A DNA stretch of 64,000 bases from Streptomyces sp. CCM_MD2014 (GTDB taxonomy: Bacteria; Actinomycetota; Actinomycetes; Streptomycetales; Streptomycetaceae): the NCBI RefSeq assembly GCF_000772045.1, contig NZ_CP009754.1, forward strand, positions 7,440,001 to 7,504,000, in the 5' to 3' direction. Positions 23,493-31,897 of the stretch are shown one piece after another. A program made the translations under genes and the position numbers. Position 1 is the first letter of the stretch. Every line of letters begins with the position of its first letter. The notes below the pieces were generated by a model. That model made no database searches. It was given only the letters and a program-made list of their open reading frames with translations, and was not told the DNA's origin.

Positions 23493-25324
23493 ACTCCGGC
23501 TACGCCATACCCGCCGTCGCCCTCGTGGTCGTGGCCACCGTCCTCGTCGGCGCCTTCGGCCTGCGCATCTCCCGGACCACCTCCGACTTCTACGTCGCCT
23601 CCCGCACCGTCGGCCCCCGTCTGAACGCCGCCGCCATCAGCGGCGAGTACCTCTCCGCCGCGTCCTTCCTCGGCATCGCGGGACTGGTCCTCGTCCAGGG
23701 CCCCGACATGCTCTGGTACCCGGTCGGCTACACCGCCGGGTACCTGGTCCTGCTTCTCTTCGTCGCCGCTCCGCTGCGCCGCTCGGGCGCCTACACGCTG
23801 CCCGACTTCGCCGAGGCCCGGCTCGCCTCCCAGGGGGTACGCCGGCTCGCGGGAGCCTTCGTCGTCGGGGTCGGCTGGCTCTACCTGCTGCCCCAGCTCC
23901 AGGGCGCCGGGCTGACCCTGACCGTGCTCAGCGGGGCGCCCGACTGGCTGGGCGGAGTGATCGTCGCCGTCGTCGTCACCGCCATCGTCGCCGCCGGCGG
24001 CATGCGCAGCATCACCTTCGTCCAGGCCTTCCAGTTCTGGCTCAAACTCACCGCCCTGCTCGTCCCCGCCCTCTTCCTGGTGCTGGCCTGGCAGGGCGAC
24101 GGCGCCCCCGGCCGCCCCTTCGAGGAGCCCGCCACCTTCCGCGAGCAGCGCTCCGTCCGTGTCGACGACACCCTCACCCTCAAGCTCGAGGAGCCGCTGA
24201 CGGTCACCGTCGACGGCACCGTGGACGGCCGCACCCGAGACGGTGCTCGCGTGGCCCTGCCCGCCGGCAGCCACCGCATCGAGGCGGGCACCCGCCTCAC
24301 CTTCGACGCGGACACCCGCGTTCCGGCCGCCGGGCGCGGCGCCGACGACGCCCTGTCGCCCTCCCGGGCCGAGAGCCGCGCGGAACGGCCGCTGTACGCC
24401 ACGTACGGCCTGATCCTGGCCACGTTCCTGGGCACCATGGGCCTGCCGCACGTGGTGGTCCGCTTCTACACCAGCCCGACCGGCGTCGCCGCCCGCCGCA
24501 CCACCGTCGCCGTCCTCGGCCTGATCGGCGCCTTCTACCTGCTGCCGCCCCTCTACGGCGCCCTCGGCCGCCTGTACGCCCCCGAGCTGACCCTGACCGG
24601 GAAGGCCGACGCCGCGGTTCTGCTGCTGCCGGACCGGGTGATCGGGGGCGTCGGCGGCGACCTGCTCGGCGCGCTGGTCGCGGGCGGCGCCTTCGCCGCG
24701 TTCCTGTCCACCGCGTCGGGGCTCACCATGGCCGTCGCGGGCGTGCTCACCCAGGACGTGCTGCCGTCCCGTGCCGTGTCCCACTTCCGGCTCGGCACCC
24801 TGCTCGCCATGGCGGTGCCGCTGGCGGCGAGCGCGCTGGTCGGCGGTCTGCCCGTCGCCGACGCGGTCGGCCTCGCCTTCGCCGTGTCCGCCTCCTCCTT
24901 CTGCCCCCTGCTCGTCCTCGGCATCTGGTGGCGGCGGCTGACCCCGCCCGGCGCGGCCGCCGGGATGCTGGTGGGCGGCGGCTCCGCCCTGCTCGCCGTC
25001 GCCGCCACCATGGGGGGCTTCCCGGGCGACGGGGCGCTGCACGCGCTGCTGGCCTGGCCCGCGCTGTGGTCGGTGCCGCTGGGCTTCCTCACGATGGTGC
25101 TGGTCTCCCTGGCCACCCCCGGCAGGGTCCCGGCCGGGACGGCGGCGATCCTGGCCCGCTTCCACCTGCCGGAGGAGCTGGGCACGGAGGAACTGCGCAC
25201 GGAAGGACCGCGCACGGACGAACTCCGTGCCGGAACACTGAGCACGGACGACCTGCGTGCGGCGAAGCCGGGCACGGACGATCAGCGGACGGCGGCCGAC
25301 CGGCGCGAGGAGAGGACGCGGTGA
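23489..25324 (+). CDS. Sodium:solute symporter (ActP/MctC-like, monocarboxylate type)
   Basis: This 611-residue SSS-family carrier has DFYVASRTVGPRLNAAAISGEYLSAASFLG, GYLVLLLFVAAPLRRSGAYTLPDFAEAR and AFLSTASGLTMAVAGVLTQD. These are typical of acetate/pyruvate/propionate symporters. Between the sixth and seventh membrane segments is a hydrophilic, beta-rich insert of about 100 residues (about 207-310, SVRVDDTLTLKLEEPLTVTVDG) that should be extracytoplasmic. The C-terminal tail has degenerate TDELR-like repeats. It is translationally coupled to both neighbours (ATGA and GTGA overlaps). Substrate is inferred by family. Confidence 0.9.
   Translation: MNSGYAIPAVALVVVATVLVGAFGLRISRTTSDFYVASRTVGPRLNAAAISGEYLSAASFLGIAGLVLVQGPDMLWYPVGYTAGYLVLLLFVAAPLRRSGAYTLPDFAEARLASQGVRRLAGAFVVGVGWLYLLPQLQGAGLTLTVLSGAPDWLGGVIVAVVVTAIVAAGGMRSITFVQAFQFWLKLTALLVPALFLVLAWQGDGAPGRPFEEPATFREQRSVRVDDTLTLKLEEPLTVTVDGTVDGRTRDGARVALPAGSHRIEAGTRLTFDADTRVPAAGRGADDALSPSRAESRAERPLYATYGLILATFLGTMGLPHVVVRFYTSPTGVAARRTTVAVLGLIGAFYLLPPLYGALGRLYAPELTLTGKADAAVLLLPDRVIGGVGGDLLGALVAGGAFAAFLSTASGLTMAVAGVLTQDVLPSRAVSHFRLGTLLAMAVPLAASALVGGLPVADAVGLAFAVSASSFCPLLVLGIWWRRLTPPGAAAGMLVGGGSALLAVAATMGGFPGDGALHALLAWPALWSVPLGFLTMVLVSLATPGRVPAGTAAILARFHLPEELGTEELRTEGPRTDELRAGTLSTDDLRAAKPGTDDQRTAADRREERTR
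25181..25290 (+). repeat. Imperfect tandem repeats in the 3' end of the symporter gene
   Basis: Variants of GCACGGACGAACTGCGT recur about six times and encode T(D/E)(D/E)LR-like peptides in the cytoplasmic tail. The repeats keep the frame, so expansion or contraction would change tail length only. Confidence 0.6.
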
Positions 25325-26538
25325 GCGGCTCCCTGGGCGGATTCCTGGCGGGACTGGCCGTCGCCCTGCTGCCGCTGCTGGCCGCCGGCTTCTGGCTGGG
25401 CCGGCGCACGGCCCGCCCTCAGCACCTCGGCGGCCTCGGCACCCCGGTCGAGCACGCCACCTTCCAGACCCTGCACACCGCCTCGCTGGCGACGCCCCCG
25501 CTGCGGGCGGGACTGACCGAGGAGACCGCCGGAAAGTCGGCCCGCAAGCTGCGCTCCCTGCTGGGCACGGACGCGCTGTGCCTGACCGACCTCGAAAAGG
25601 TCCTGGTCTGGGACGGCGTGGGCACCCACCACCGCACCGAGATCATGGAACGCCTCGCGGGACCGCTGGCCACCGGCCGCGGCGAGGCGTTCCGCCTGAC
25701 CTGCGACACCCCGGACTGCACGGTGCGCTGGGCCGTCGTCGCCCCGCTCACCGTCGACGACCGGGTGCACGGCGCCCTCGTCGCCTGCGCGCCCCGCGAG
25801 TCCGCCGTCCTGGTCCGTGCGGCCGGCGAGGTGGCCCGCTGGGTCTCGGTCCAGCTGGAACTCGCCGACCTCGACCAGTCCCGCACCCGCCTCATCGAGG
25901 CCGAGATCAAGGCCCTGCGCGCGCAGATCTCCCCGCACTTCATCTTCAACTCGCTCGCGGTGATCGCGTCCTTCGTGCGCACCGACCCCGAACGCGCCCG
26001 CGAGCTGCTCCTGGAGTTCGCCGACTTCACCCGCTACTCGTTCCGCCGGCACGGCGACTTCACCACCCTCGCCGACGAACTGCACGCCATCGACCACTAC
26101 CTGGCGCTGGTACGGGCCCGCTTCGGCGACCGCCTCGCCGTCACCCTCCAGGTCGCCCCGGAGGTGCTGCCGGTCGCGCTGCCCTTCCTCTGCCTCCAGC
26201 CGCTCGTCGAGAACGCCGTCAAGCACGGTCTGGAGGGCAAGTCCGACCGGTGCCGCATCCAGATCACCGCGCAGGACGCGGGCGCCGAGGCCCTGGTCGT
26301 CATCGAGGACGACGGCGCCGGCATGGACCCGGAGCTGCTGCGCCGCATCCTCGCGCGCGAGGTGAGCCCGTCGGGCGGCATCGGGCTGTCCAACGTCGAC
26401 GACCGTCTCCGCCAGGTCTACGGGGACGACCACGGCCTCGTCATCGAGACGGCCGTCGGCGCGGGCATGAAGATCACGGTCCGGCTGCCGAAGTACCAGC
26501 CGGGCGTGCACTCGGCGGCCCGGCTCGGCCGCGAGTGA
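25321..26538 (+). CDS. LytS-type sensor histidine kinase
   Basis: This 405-residue kinase has one N-terminal membrane helix (GGFLAGLAVALLPLLAAGFWLG) and a GAF-like sensory domain (about 60-185). The HisKA_10-type phospho-acceptor block ISPHFIFNSL contains His206. The HATPase domain shows PLVENAVKHGLEG, EDDGAGMD and SGGIGLSNVDDRL. The GTG start overlaps the symporter stop (GTGA). With the LytTR regulator at the head of the operon it forms a complete two-component system dedicated to, or sensing through, the symporter. Lack of a large membrane sensor suggests an intracellular or carrier-derived signal. Confidence 0.92.
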   Translation: MSGSLGGFLAGLAVALLPLLAAGFWLGRRTARPQHLGGLGTPVEHATFQTLHTASLATPPLRAGLTEETAGKSARKLRSLLGTDALCLTDLEKVLVWDGVGTHHRTEIMERLAGPLATGRGEAFRLTCDTPDCTVRWAVVAPLTVDDRVHGALVACAPRESAVLVRAAGEVARWVSVQLELADLDQSRTRLIEAEIKALRAQISPHFIFNSLAVIASFVRTDPERARELLLEFADFTRYSFRRHGDFTTLADELHAIDHYLALVRARFGDRLAVTLQVAPEVLPVALPFLCLQPLVENAVKHGLEGKSDRCRIQITAQDAGAEALVVIEDDGAGMDPELLRRILAREVSPSGGIGLSNVDDRLRQVYGDDHGLVIETAVGAGMKITVRLPKYQPGVHSAARLGRE

Positions 26539-26560
26539 GCCGGGGTGCCCCGGGCGGGGC

Positions 26561-26731
26561 TCAGGCGCGGCGGCCGGCCACCAGCCCCAGAGTGATCAGA
26601 CCGAGTACGACCCAGCCGAACCACAACCAGCCGTTGCTTCCGAGCGCCACCGTGTAGGCCGTCACCGCGACCAGACCGCCGATGGTGAGCGCCCCCATCG
26701 TCTTCGTCGAACTGTCCGTGGAACCGGGCAT
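26561..26731 (-). CDS. Small membrane protein of unknown function
   Basis: The 56 residues hold two hydrophobic helices (MGALTIGGLVAVTAYTVALG and WLWFGWVVLGLITLGLVAG) and end in RRA. The start at 26731 is chosen because GAGGAGGG lies seven bases upstream; a longer start at 26764 is possible. It follows the CtaG-like gene on the same strand after about 43 bp, so the two may be co-transcribed. No function can be assigned. Confidence 0.7.
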   Translation of the reverse strand: MPGSTDSSTKTMGALTIGGLVAVTAYTVALGSNGWLWFGWVVLGLITLGLVAGRRA

Positions 26732-26774
26732 CGCAACACCCTCCTCGTGTCCGTTGCCCTCCATGGTGCCCCGT

Positions 26775-27725
26775 TCAGCCGCCGCGTGTGTTCAGTGAGG
26801 CCAGATAGGCGTTGTACGCCGCGAGCTCCTTGTCGCCGTCGCGCTCGGCGGCCCGGTCGCTGCGCCGCGCCTGCCGCTCCTCGGAGGCGTACCACTGGAA
26901 CAGCAGCGCGAGCAGCACCAGCACGGACGGGACCTCGCTGAACGCCCAGGCGATGCCGCCGGCCGCGTTCTGGTCGGAGAGGGCGTCGATGCCGAGAGAG
27001 GCGGGCGGGTTCTCGAACGTCTCGACCATCGGGGAGGAGGCCATCATCAGCGCGATGCCGAAGAACGCGTGGAACGGCATGCCCGCGAACAGCTCCAGCA
27101 TCCGCATCAGGTAGCCCGGCCGGTGCGGGCCCGGGTCCACGCCCATGATCGGCCAGAAGAACACCAGGCCGACCGCCAGGAAGTGCACCATCATCCCGAT
27201 GTGCCCGGCCTGCGAGCCCATCAGCGTGTCGAAGAGGGGGGTGAAGTACAGCGCGTACAGGCTCGCGATGAACAGCGGGATGGTGAACGCCGGATGCGTG
27301 ATGATCCGCATGTACCGGCTGTGCAGCAGCATCAGCAGCACCTCGCGGGGCCCCTTGCGGCCGCGTCCCGCCGGGGGCAGCGCGCGCAGCGCCAGCGTGA
27401 TCGGCGCGCCGAGCAGCAGCAGGATCGGCGACACCATGCTGATCACCATGTGCTGCACCATGTGCACGCTGAACATGACCATGCCGTAGTCGTTCAGCTT
27501 GGTGCACATCATCAGGGCGACGCTCAGCACCCCGGCCACGAAGGCCACGGTCCGGCCGACCGGCCACTTGTCACCGCGGCGCACCAGACGGACGACGCCC
27601 CAGCCGTACAGCGCCAGCCCCAGGAGGCAGGCGATCAGGAAGAAGGGGTCCGCCGACCAGGCGAGGCCCCGCCCCAGCGTGAACGGCGGCAGATCCATCG
27701 TCATGCCGTGCCCGCTGTGATCCAT
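26775..27725 (-). CDS. CtaG-like cytochrome c oxidase assembly membrane protein
   Basis: This 316-residue protein has about seven transmembrane helices and the caa3_CtaG family pattern. The features are the His/Met-rich MDHSGHGMTM N-terminus (possible copper ligands), VHMVQHMVISMVSPILLLLGAP, PLFDTLMGSQAGHIGMMVHFLAVG and MPFHAFFGIALMM. Members are linked to copper handling and assembly of heme-copper oxidases. AGGAGC lies seven bases before the ATG. The soluble C-terminal tail is charged. Confidence 0.9.
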   Translation of the reverse strand: MDHSGHGMTMDLPPFTLGRGLAWSADPFFLIACLLGLALYGWGVVRLVRRGDKWPVGRTVAFVAGVLSVALMMCTKLNDYGMVMFSVHMVQHMVISMVSPILLLLGAPITLALRALPPAGRGRKGPREVLLMLLHSRYMRIITHPAFTIPLFIASLYALYFTPLFDTLMGSQAGHIGMMVHFLAVGLVFFWPIMGVDPGPHRPGYLMRMLELFAGMPFHAFFGIALMMASSPMVETFENPPASLGIDALSDQNAAGGIAWAFSEVPSVLVLLALLFQWYASEERQARRSDRAAERDGDKELAAYNAYLASLNTRGG

Positions 27726-27791
27726 CCGCCCGCTCCTGTTTCATGGGGGTTGAGCGCGGTTGAACACCGCTTGTCCGAAGGCAAGCGTAGA

Positions 27792-27825
27792 ACCGCCCCC
27801 GGCCACATCCGCGACCGGGGGCGGT
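27792..27825 (-). terminator. Terminator downstream of pfkA
   Basis: ACCGCCCCCGG (27792-27802) pairs perfectly with CCGGGGGCGGT (27815-27825), giving an 11-bp stem and a 12-nt loop. It lies between the pfkA stop and the ctaG-like start, on the path of minus-strand transcription. Confidence 0.75.
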
Positions 27826-27828
27826 GAA

Positions 27829-27912
27829 ACGCGCCCGAAGGGGCGCGGGACTTCATCGGTCTGCGGCTCCGCCGCGTGGGCGCGGTCAACCACAGCGAAC
27901 CCGCGGTCCGCG
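27829..27912. repeat. Dispersed Streptomyces-type intergenic element
   Basis: The block contains GCGCCCGAAGGGGCGCG (a small hairpin), then CGGTCTGCGGCTCCGCCGCG and a GGGCGCGGTCAACCAC-like end. It is recognised from memory as a sequence type repeated between many Streptomyces genes. It fills the space between pfkA and its terminator. Confidence 0.45.
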
Positions 27913-27951
27913 AAGAACCAGTGGACCCGAGCTCTCAGCGGCCCCGAAAGA

Positions 27952-28977
27952 TCAGAGCACGCACTCCGCCTCCGCGTACCGCGCGTCCGGCACCGTCTTC
28001 AACGACTCCACCGCGTCGCCGAGCGACACCATCTCGATGTCCGTCCCGCGCAGCGCAGTCATCATCCCGAACTCCCCGCGATGCACCGCCTCCACCGCGT
28101 GCCACCCGAACCGCGTCGCCAGCACCCGGTCGTACGCCGTCGGCGTCCCGCCGCGCTGGACGTGCCCGAGTATCACCGGCCGGGCCTCCTTGCCGAGCCG
28201 CTCCTCCAGCTCGATGGAGAGCTGACGGGCGATGCCGGCGAACCGCTCGTGGCCGTAGACGTCCTTGCCGCCCTCGTCGAAGTCCATGGTGCCGGCCTTC
28301 GGCTTGGCACCCTCCGCGGCCACCACGATCGCGAACCGCTTGCCCGCCGAGAAACGCTCGCCGACCTTCGCGGTCAGCTCGTCGATGTCGAAGGGCCGCT
28401 CCGGGACGACGACGGCGTGCGCGCCGGCCGCCATGCCCGAGTGCAGCGCGATCCAGCCGGTGTGCCGGCCCATGACCTCGACGATCAGCACCCGCTGGTG
28501 GGACTCGGCGGTGGTCTTCAGCCGGTCCAGAGCCTCGGTGGCGACGGTGACCGCGGTGTCGAAGCCGAAGGTGACGTCGGTGACCGCTATGTCGTTGTCG
28601 ATGGTCTTCGGCACGCCCACGATCGGCAGGCCGTTGTCGGACAGCAGCCTGGCCGCCTTCAGCGTGCCCTCGCCGCCGATCGGGATGATCGCGTCGAGGC
28701 CGAGTTCCTCCACGTGGCCGCGGGCCCGCTCGACGCCGTCGCGCAGATGCTCGGGCCGGACCCGGGAGGAACCGAGGATGGTGCCGCCGCGGGCCAGGAT
28801 GCCGCCGACCGCGTCGAGGTCGAGCTTGAGGTAGTCGCACTCCAGGAGGCCCTTCCAGCCGTCCCGGAAACCGATGACCTCGTCGCCGTGGTCGACGACG
28901 GCACGGTGCACGACGGACCGGATGACGGCGTTCAGGCCGGGGCAGTCGCCGCCGGACGTGAGGACACCAATGCGCAT
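27952..28977 (-). CDS. pfkA: 6-phosphofructokinase (actinomycete group III type)
   Basis: The 341 residues carry SGGDCPGLNAVIR (nucleotide site), PIGGEGTLKAA, VPKTIDNDIAVTD with the catalytic TIDND, VEVMGRHTGWIAL and the PGILGHVQRGGTPTAYDR-like effector block. PfkA converts fructose 6-phosphate to the 1,6-bisphosphate. The Gly of GGEGT favours ATP, while the Lys in PKTIDND is a hallmark shared with PPi-dependent relatives; characterised Streptomyces enzymes of this type use ATP. ATG 28977 is chosen because the conserved domain begins there. Confidence 0.93.
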   Translation of the reverse strand: MRIGVLTSGGDCPGLNAVIRSVVHRAVVDHGDEVIGFRDGWKGLLECDYLKLDLDAVGGILARGGTILGSSRVRPEHLRDGVERARGHVEELGLDAIIPIGGEGTLKAARLLSDNGLPIVGVPKTIDNDIAVTDVTFGFDTAVTVATEALDRLKTTAESHQRVLIVEVMGRHTGWIALHSGMAAGAHAVVVPERPFDIDELTAKVGERFSAGKRFAIVVAAEGAKPKAGTMDFDEGGKDVYGHERFAGIARQLSIELEERLGKEARPVILGHVQRGGTPTAYDRVLATRFGWHAVEAVHRGEFGMMTALRGTDIEMVSLGDAVESLKTVPDARYAEAECVL

Positions 28978-29144
28978 AGCCCGAAATACCTTCTCAACGT
29001 GGCACGGGTCCGGACCGCGCTGTCCGGTTCGATTCCCCGCCACCCTAGCGGCATCGGGAGGCGGGGCCGAACCGTGCGTCCGCCTACTGGACGCACCCGC
29101 TCACCTGTGCGGATGCCCCATCAGACGGGCCCCCGGCGAGGGGG

Positions 29145-29873
29145 TCAGGCGGGCTGCTGCGCCGCCGCGATGCGCTCGTTGCGCAGCGCCTCGTACCAGC
29201 GGTCGTCGGTCGGCGGCAGCGCGTTCACGTCGAGGGCCAGCTTGAGCAGCAGGTCCGCGATCTGCGGGTTGCGCGCCAGCACCGGGCCGTGCATGTAGGT
29301 GCCGAAGACCGTGTCGTTGTACGCGCCCTCGGTGCCGTCGCCCGTGCCGTTGCCGTTGCCGAAGCGGACCTGGGCGAGTGGCCGGGCGCCCGGCCCGAGG
29401 TGGGTGACGCCCTGGTGGTTCTCGAAGCCGGTCAGCGGGGGCAGGCCGAGGCGCGGGTCGATGTCGCCGAGGACGTCGCCGACGCACCGGGCGCCCTCGC
29501 CGCGCGTCGAGACCACGTCGAGCAGCCCGAGGCCGGGCTCGCGCTGGCCGAGGTCGTTGATGAACTCGTGGCCCAGGATCTGATAGCCGGCGCAGACGGA
29601 GAAGACGATCGCGCCGTTCTCCACCGCCCGGTGCAGGCCGCCGTCGCGGCGCAGCCGCTCGGCCGCGAGCCGCTGCGGCCGGTCCTCGCCGCCGCCGATC
29701 AGGTAGATGTCGCCGGAGGTCGGGATCGGCTGGTCGCTGCGCACGTCGAGGCGGGCCACGTCCAGGCCGCGCTGGCGGGCACGGCGTTCCACCACGAGGG
29801 CGTTGCCCTGGTCGCCGTAGGTGCTGAGCAGGTCCGGGTAGATCCAGACGATCCGCAGTTGGTTGTCGCTCAC
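29145..29873 (-). CDS. gatD: Lipid II isoglutaminyl synthase, glutamine amidotransferase subunit GatD
   Basis: This 242-residue class I, CobB/CobQ-like amidotransferase has IYLIGGGEDRPQ, the nucleophile in FSVCAGYQILGHEF and the histidine in FGTYMHGPVLARN. GatD releases ammonia from glutamine for MurT, which amidates the D-Glu of lipid II stem peptides to D-isoglutamine. The start is GTG 29873 with AGGGGA six bases upstream. It follows murT by 23 bp on the same strand. A glycine/asparagine-rich insertion (FGNGNGTGDGTEG) lies near residue 190. Confidence 0.94.
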   Translation of the reverse strand: MSDNQLRIVWIYPDLLSTYGDQGNALVVERRARQRGLDVARLDVRSDQPIPTSGDIYLIGGGEDRPQRLAAERLRRDGGLHRAVENGAIVFSVCAGYQILGHEFINDLGQREPGLGLLDVVSTRGEGARCVGDVLGDIDPRLGLPPLTGFENHQGVTHLGPGARPLAQVRFGNGNGTGDGTEGAYNDTVFGTYMHGPVLARNPQIADLLLKLALDVNALPPTDDRWYEALRNERIAAAQQPA

Positions 29874-29896
29874 GAAAATCCCCTGAAGTCTCGCGG

Positions 29897-31135
29897 TCAG
29901 TTGCCCACGCGGCGGCGCAGGTCCTGGAAGGCGGTGTAGTTCGCGATGACCTCGATGCGTCCCGGCGGGCACAGCTGCACCGCCTGGTCGAGGTCCTCGC
30001 ACACCTGGAACTGCTGGTTCGCGACCTCCAGGCGCACCGCGAGGTCCAGCTTCCGGTCACCGATCACGCAGATCGGGTGGCCGGACAGCCGGGTGTAGTC
30101 CACGTCCCACAGCCAGGAGGTGTCGGTGCCGTCCGCGCCGCGCGCGTTCACCGAGAGGATCACCGGAGCCGGCGGCGGGTCGATCAGGGAGAAGGTCTCC
30201 AGCCAGCCCGCCGGGTTCTTGGCGAGCAGGAGGCGCAGGTCGCGGCCCTGGAACTGGACGACGTCGTAGCGGCCGGCGACCGCCTGCACCTGGTACATGC
30301 GCTCCAGGGCGACCTGCGGCGGCACCCCGAAGACGGCGGCGACGGCGGCCGAGGACGCGGCGTTCGCCTTGTTGGCGCGGCCCGGCAGCTGGAGGTGGAT
30401 CGGCCAGGCGGAGCCGTGCGGGTCGAGGACGTGGTCGCCGGACAGTGCCCAGCTCGGCGTGGGACGGCGGAAGCCGCACTCGCCGCAGAACCAGTCGTCG
30501 CCGGGGCGCTGCATCACACCGCCGCAGGACGGGCAGGACCAGGCGTCGTCCTTCCACATCTGGCCCGCGGCGACCCAGATCACGTTGGGGGAGGAGGAGG
30601 CGGCCCACACCACGAGCGGGTCGTCGGCGTTGGCGACGACCACGGCCTTCGAGCCGGCCAGGCCCTCGCGCCAGGCCTCGGCGAGCATCCGGGTCTCGGC
30701 GGCGCGGTCCAGCTGGTCGCGGGAGAGGTTGAGCAGCGCGATGCACTTCGGGTCGGTGGCCTGGGCCACGCCGACGAGATACTTCTCGTCGACCTCGATG
30801 ACCCCGTAGCGGGAGTCCGCGCCGCCCGCGAGCGCCGAGGTGATACCGGCCGGCATGTTGGCGCCGAGCGCGTTGGAGACGACCGGACCGGCCGCCTTGA
30901 GCGCCTCGGCGATGAGCCGGGTGGTGGTGGTCTTGCCGTTGGTCGCCGAGACCAGGGTCACGTCCAGGTGCTGGGCGAGACGGTGGAGGAGATCCGGGTC
31001 GAGTTTCAGCGCGACCCGGCCGCCGATCACCGAACCGCTGCCGCGCCCCGCGGCGCGCGATGCCGCCGCGACCGCCTTGCCCGCGGTCACGGCGATCTTG
31101 GCCCGCGGCGTGAGCGGGTCCGAGTTGCCTGCCAT
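29897..31135 (-). CDS. murT: Lipid II isoglutaminyl synthase, MurT subunit
   Basis: This 412-residue Mur-ligase-like protein has an ATP site at VSATNGKTTTTRLIAEAL, VIEVDEKYL, LNLSRDQLDR and a Cys4 zinc ribbon (CPSCGGVMQ...CGECGF at about 200-225). The C-terminal DUF1727 domain follows, including SVNARGADGTDTSWLWDVD. MurT activates the glutamate alpha-carboxyl of lipid II and accepts ammonia from GatD. The modification affects cross-linking and lysozyme sensitivity. AAGGAGG lies 11 bases before the ATG. Co-transcribed with gatD. Confidence 0.95.
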   Translation of the reverse strand: MAGNSDPLTPRAKIAVTAGKAVAAASRAAGRGSGSVIGGRVALKLDPDLLHRLAQHLDVTLVSATNGKTTTTRLIAEALKAAGPVVSNALGANMPAGITSALAGGADSRYGVIEVDEKYLVGVAQATDPKCIALLNLSRDQLDRAAETRMLAEAWREGLAGSKAVVVANADDPLVVWAASSSPNVIWVAAGQMWKDDAWSCPSCGGVMQRPGDDWFCGECGFRRPTPSWALSGDHVLDPHGSAWPIHLQLPGRANKANAASSAAVAAVFGVPPQVALERMYQVQAVAGRYDVVQFQGRDLRLLLAKNPAGWLETFSLIDPPPAPVILSVNARGADGTDTSWLWDVDYTRLSGHPICVIGDRKLDLAVRLEVANQQFQVCEDLDQAVQLCPPGRIEVIANYTAFQDLRRRVGN

Positions 31136-31314
31136 CAGTTCTCGATCCTCCTTGCCGTACGCGCCGCGCCTGAAGCCTGTGAAGCCTGACGGCCACGTGG
31201 TGTGGACCTCAGCCTATCGAGATCCATTCGCACTCCCGAATCGCGGCACCGGCCACCGGGTTCCGGCGGTGGGCGCGTGCCGCCGGGGGACACAGGGACC
31301 TTACTCTGACCGAC

Positions 31315-31854
31315 ATGCGACAAGGCTCCATCCCGGGCGCCCACGGGCGCGTCCGCCCCCTCGGCCTCCTCGGCGACCCCGTCCTGCACGCCCCCTGCGC
31401 TCAGGTGACGGACTTCGGCCCGGAACTCGCGGTGCTCGTGGAGGACTTGTTCGCGACCATGTACGCCGCCCACGGGGTGGGACTGGCCGCGAACCAGGTG
31501 GGCGAGGCGCTGCGGGTCTTCGTGTACGACTGCCCGGACGACGAGGACGAGCGCCACCTCGGGCACGTGGTGAACCCCCGGCTGGTGGAGACGGGCGGGG
31601 TGGTGGTGCGCGGTCCGGAGGGCTGTCTGTCGCTGCCGGGCCTGGAAGCGGGGACCGAGCGGTACGACGAGGCGGTCGTGACGGGCTTCACGGTGGCCGG
31701 GGAGCCGGTCACCGTACGAGGCACGGGGTTCTTCGCCCGGTGCCTCCAGCACGAGTGCGACCATCTGGAGGGGCGGATCTACGCCGATCGCCTGACGGGC
31801 CGGCGCCACCGGAAGCTGATGCGCCAGGTGGCCCGGGCGTCCTGGCACCGCTGA
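31315..31854 (+). CDS. def: Peptide deformylase
   Basis: The 179 residues contain all three deformylase motifs: GVGLAANQ (GxGxAAxQ), EGCLSLPG with the metal-binding cysteine, and QHECDHLEG with the HExxH zinc/iron site. The enzyme removes the N-formyl group from nascent proteins. Streptomyces usually carry several paralogues, and this one is not beside fmt. TACTCT lies seven bases before the ATG with no ribosome binding site, which suggests a leaderless message. Confidence 0.96.
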   Translation: MRQGSIPGAHGRVRPLGLLGDPVLHAPCAQVTDFGPELAVLVEDLFATMYAAHGVGLAANQVGEALRVFVYDCPDDEDERHLGHVVNPRLVETGGVVVRGPEGCLSLPGLEAGTERYDEAVVTGFTVAGEPVTVRGTGFFARCLQHECDHLEGRIYADRLTGRRHRKLMRQVARASWHR

Positions 31855-31897
31855 GCGTCCGCGCCGAGGGCGACCCTGGGGTGCGGCGACCGGGCGG

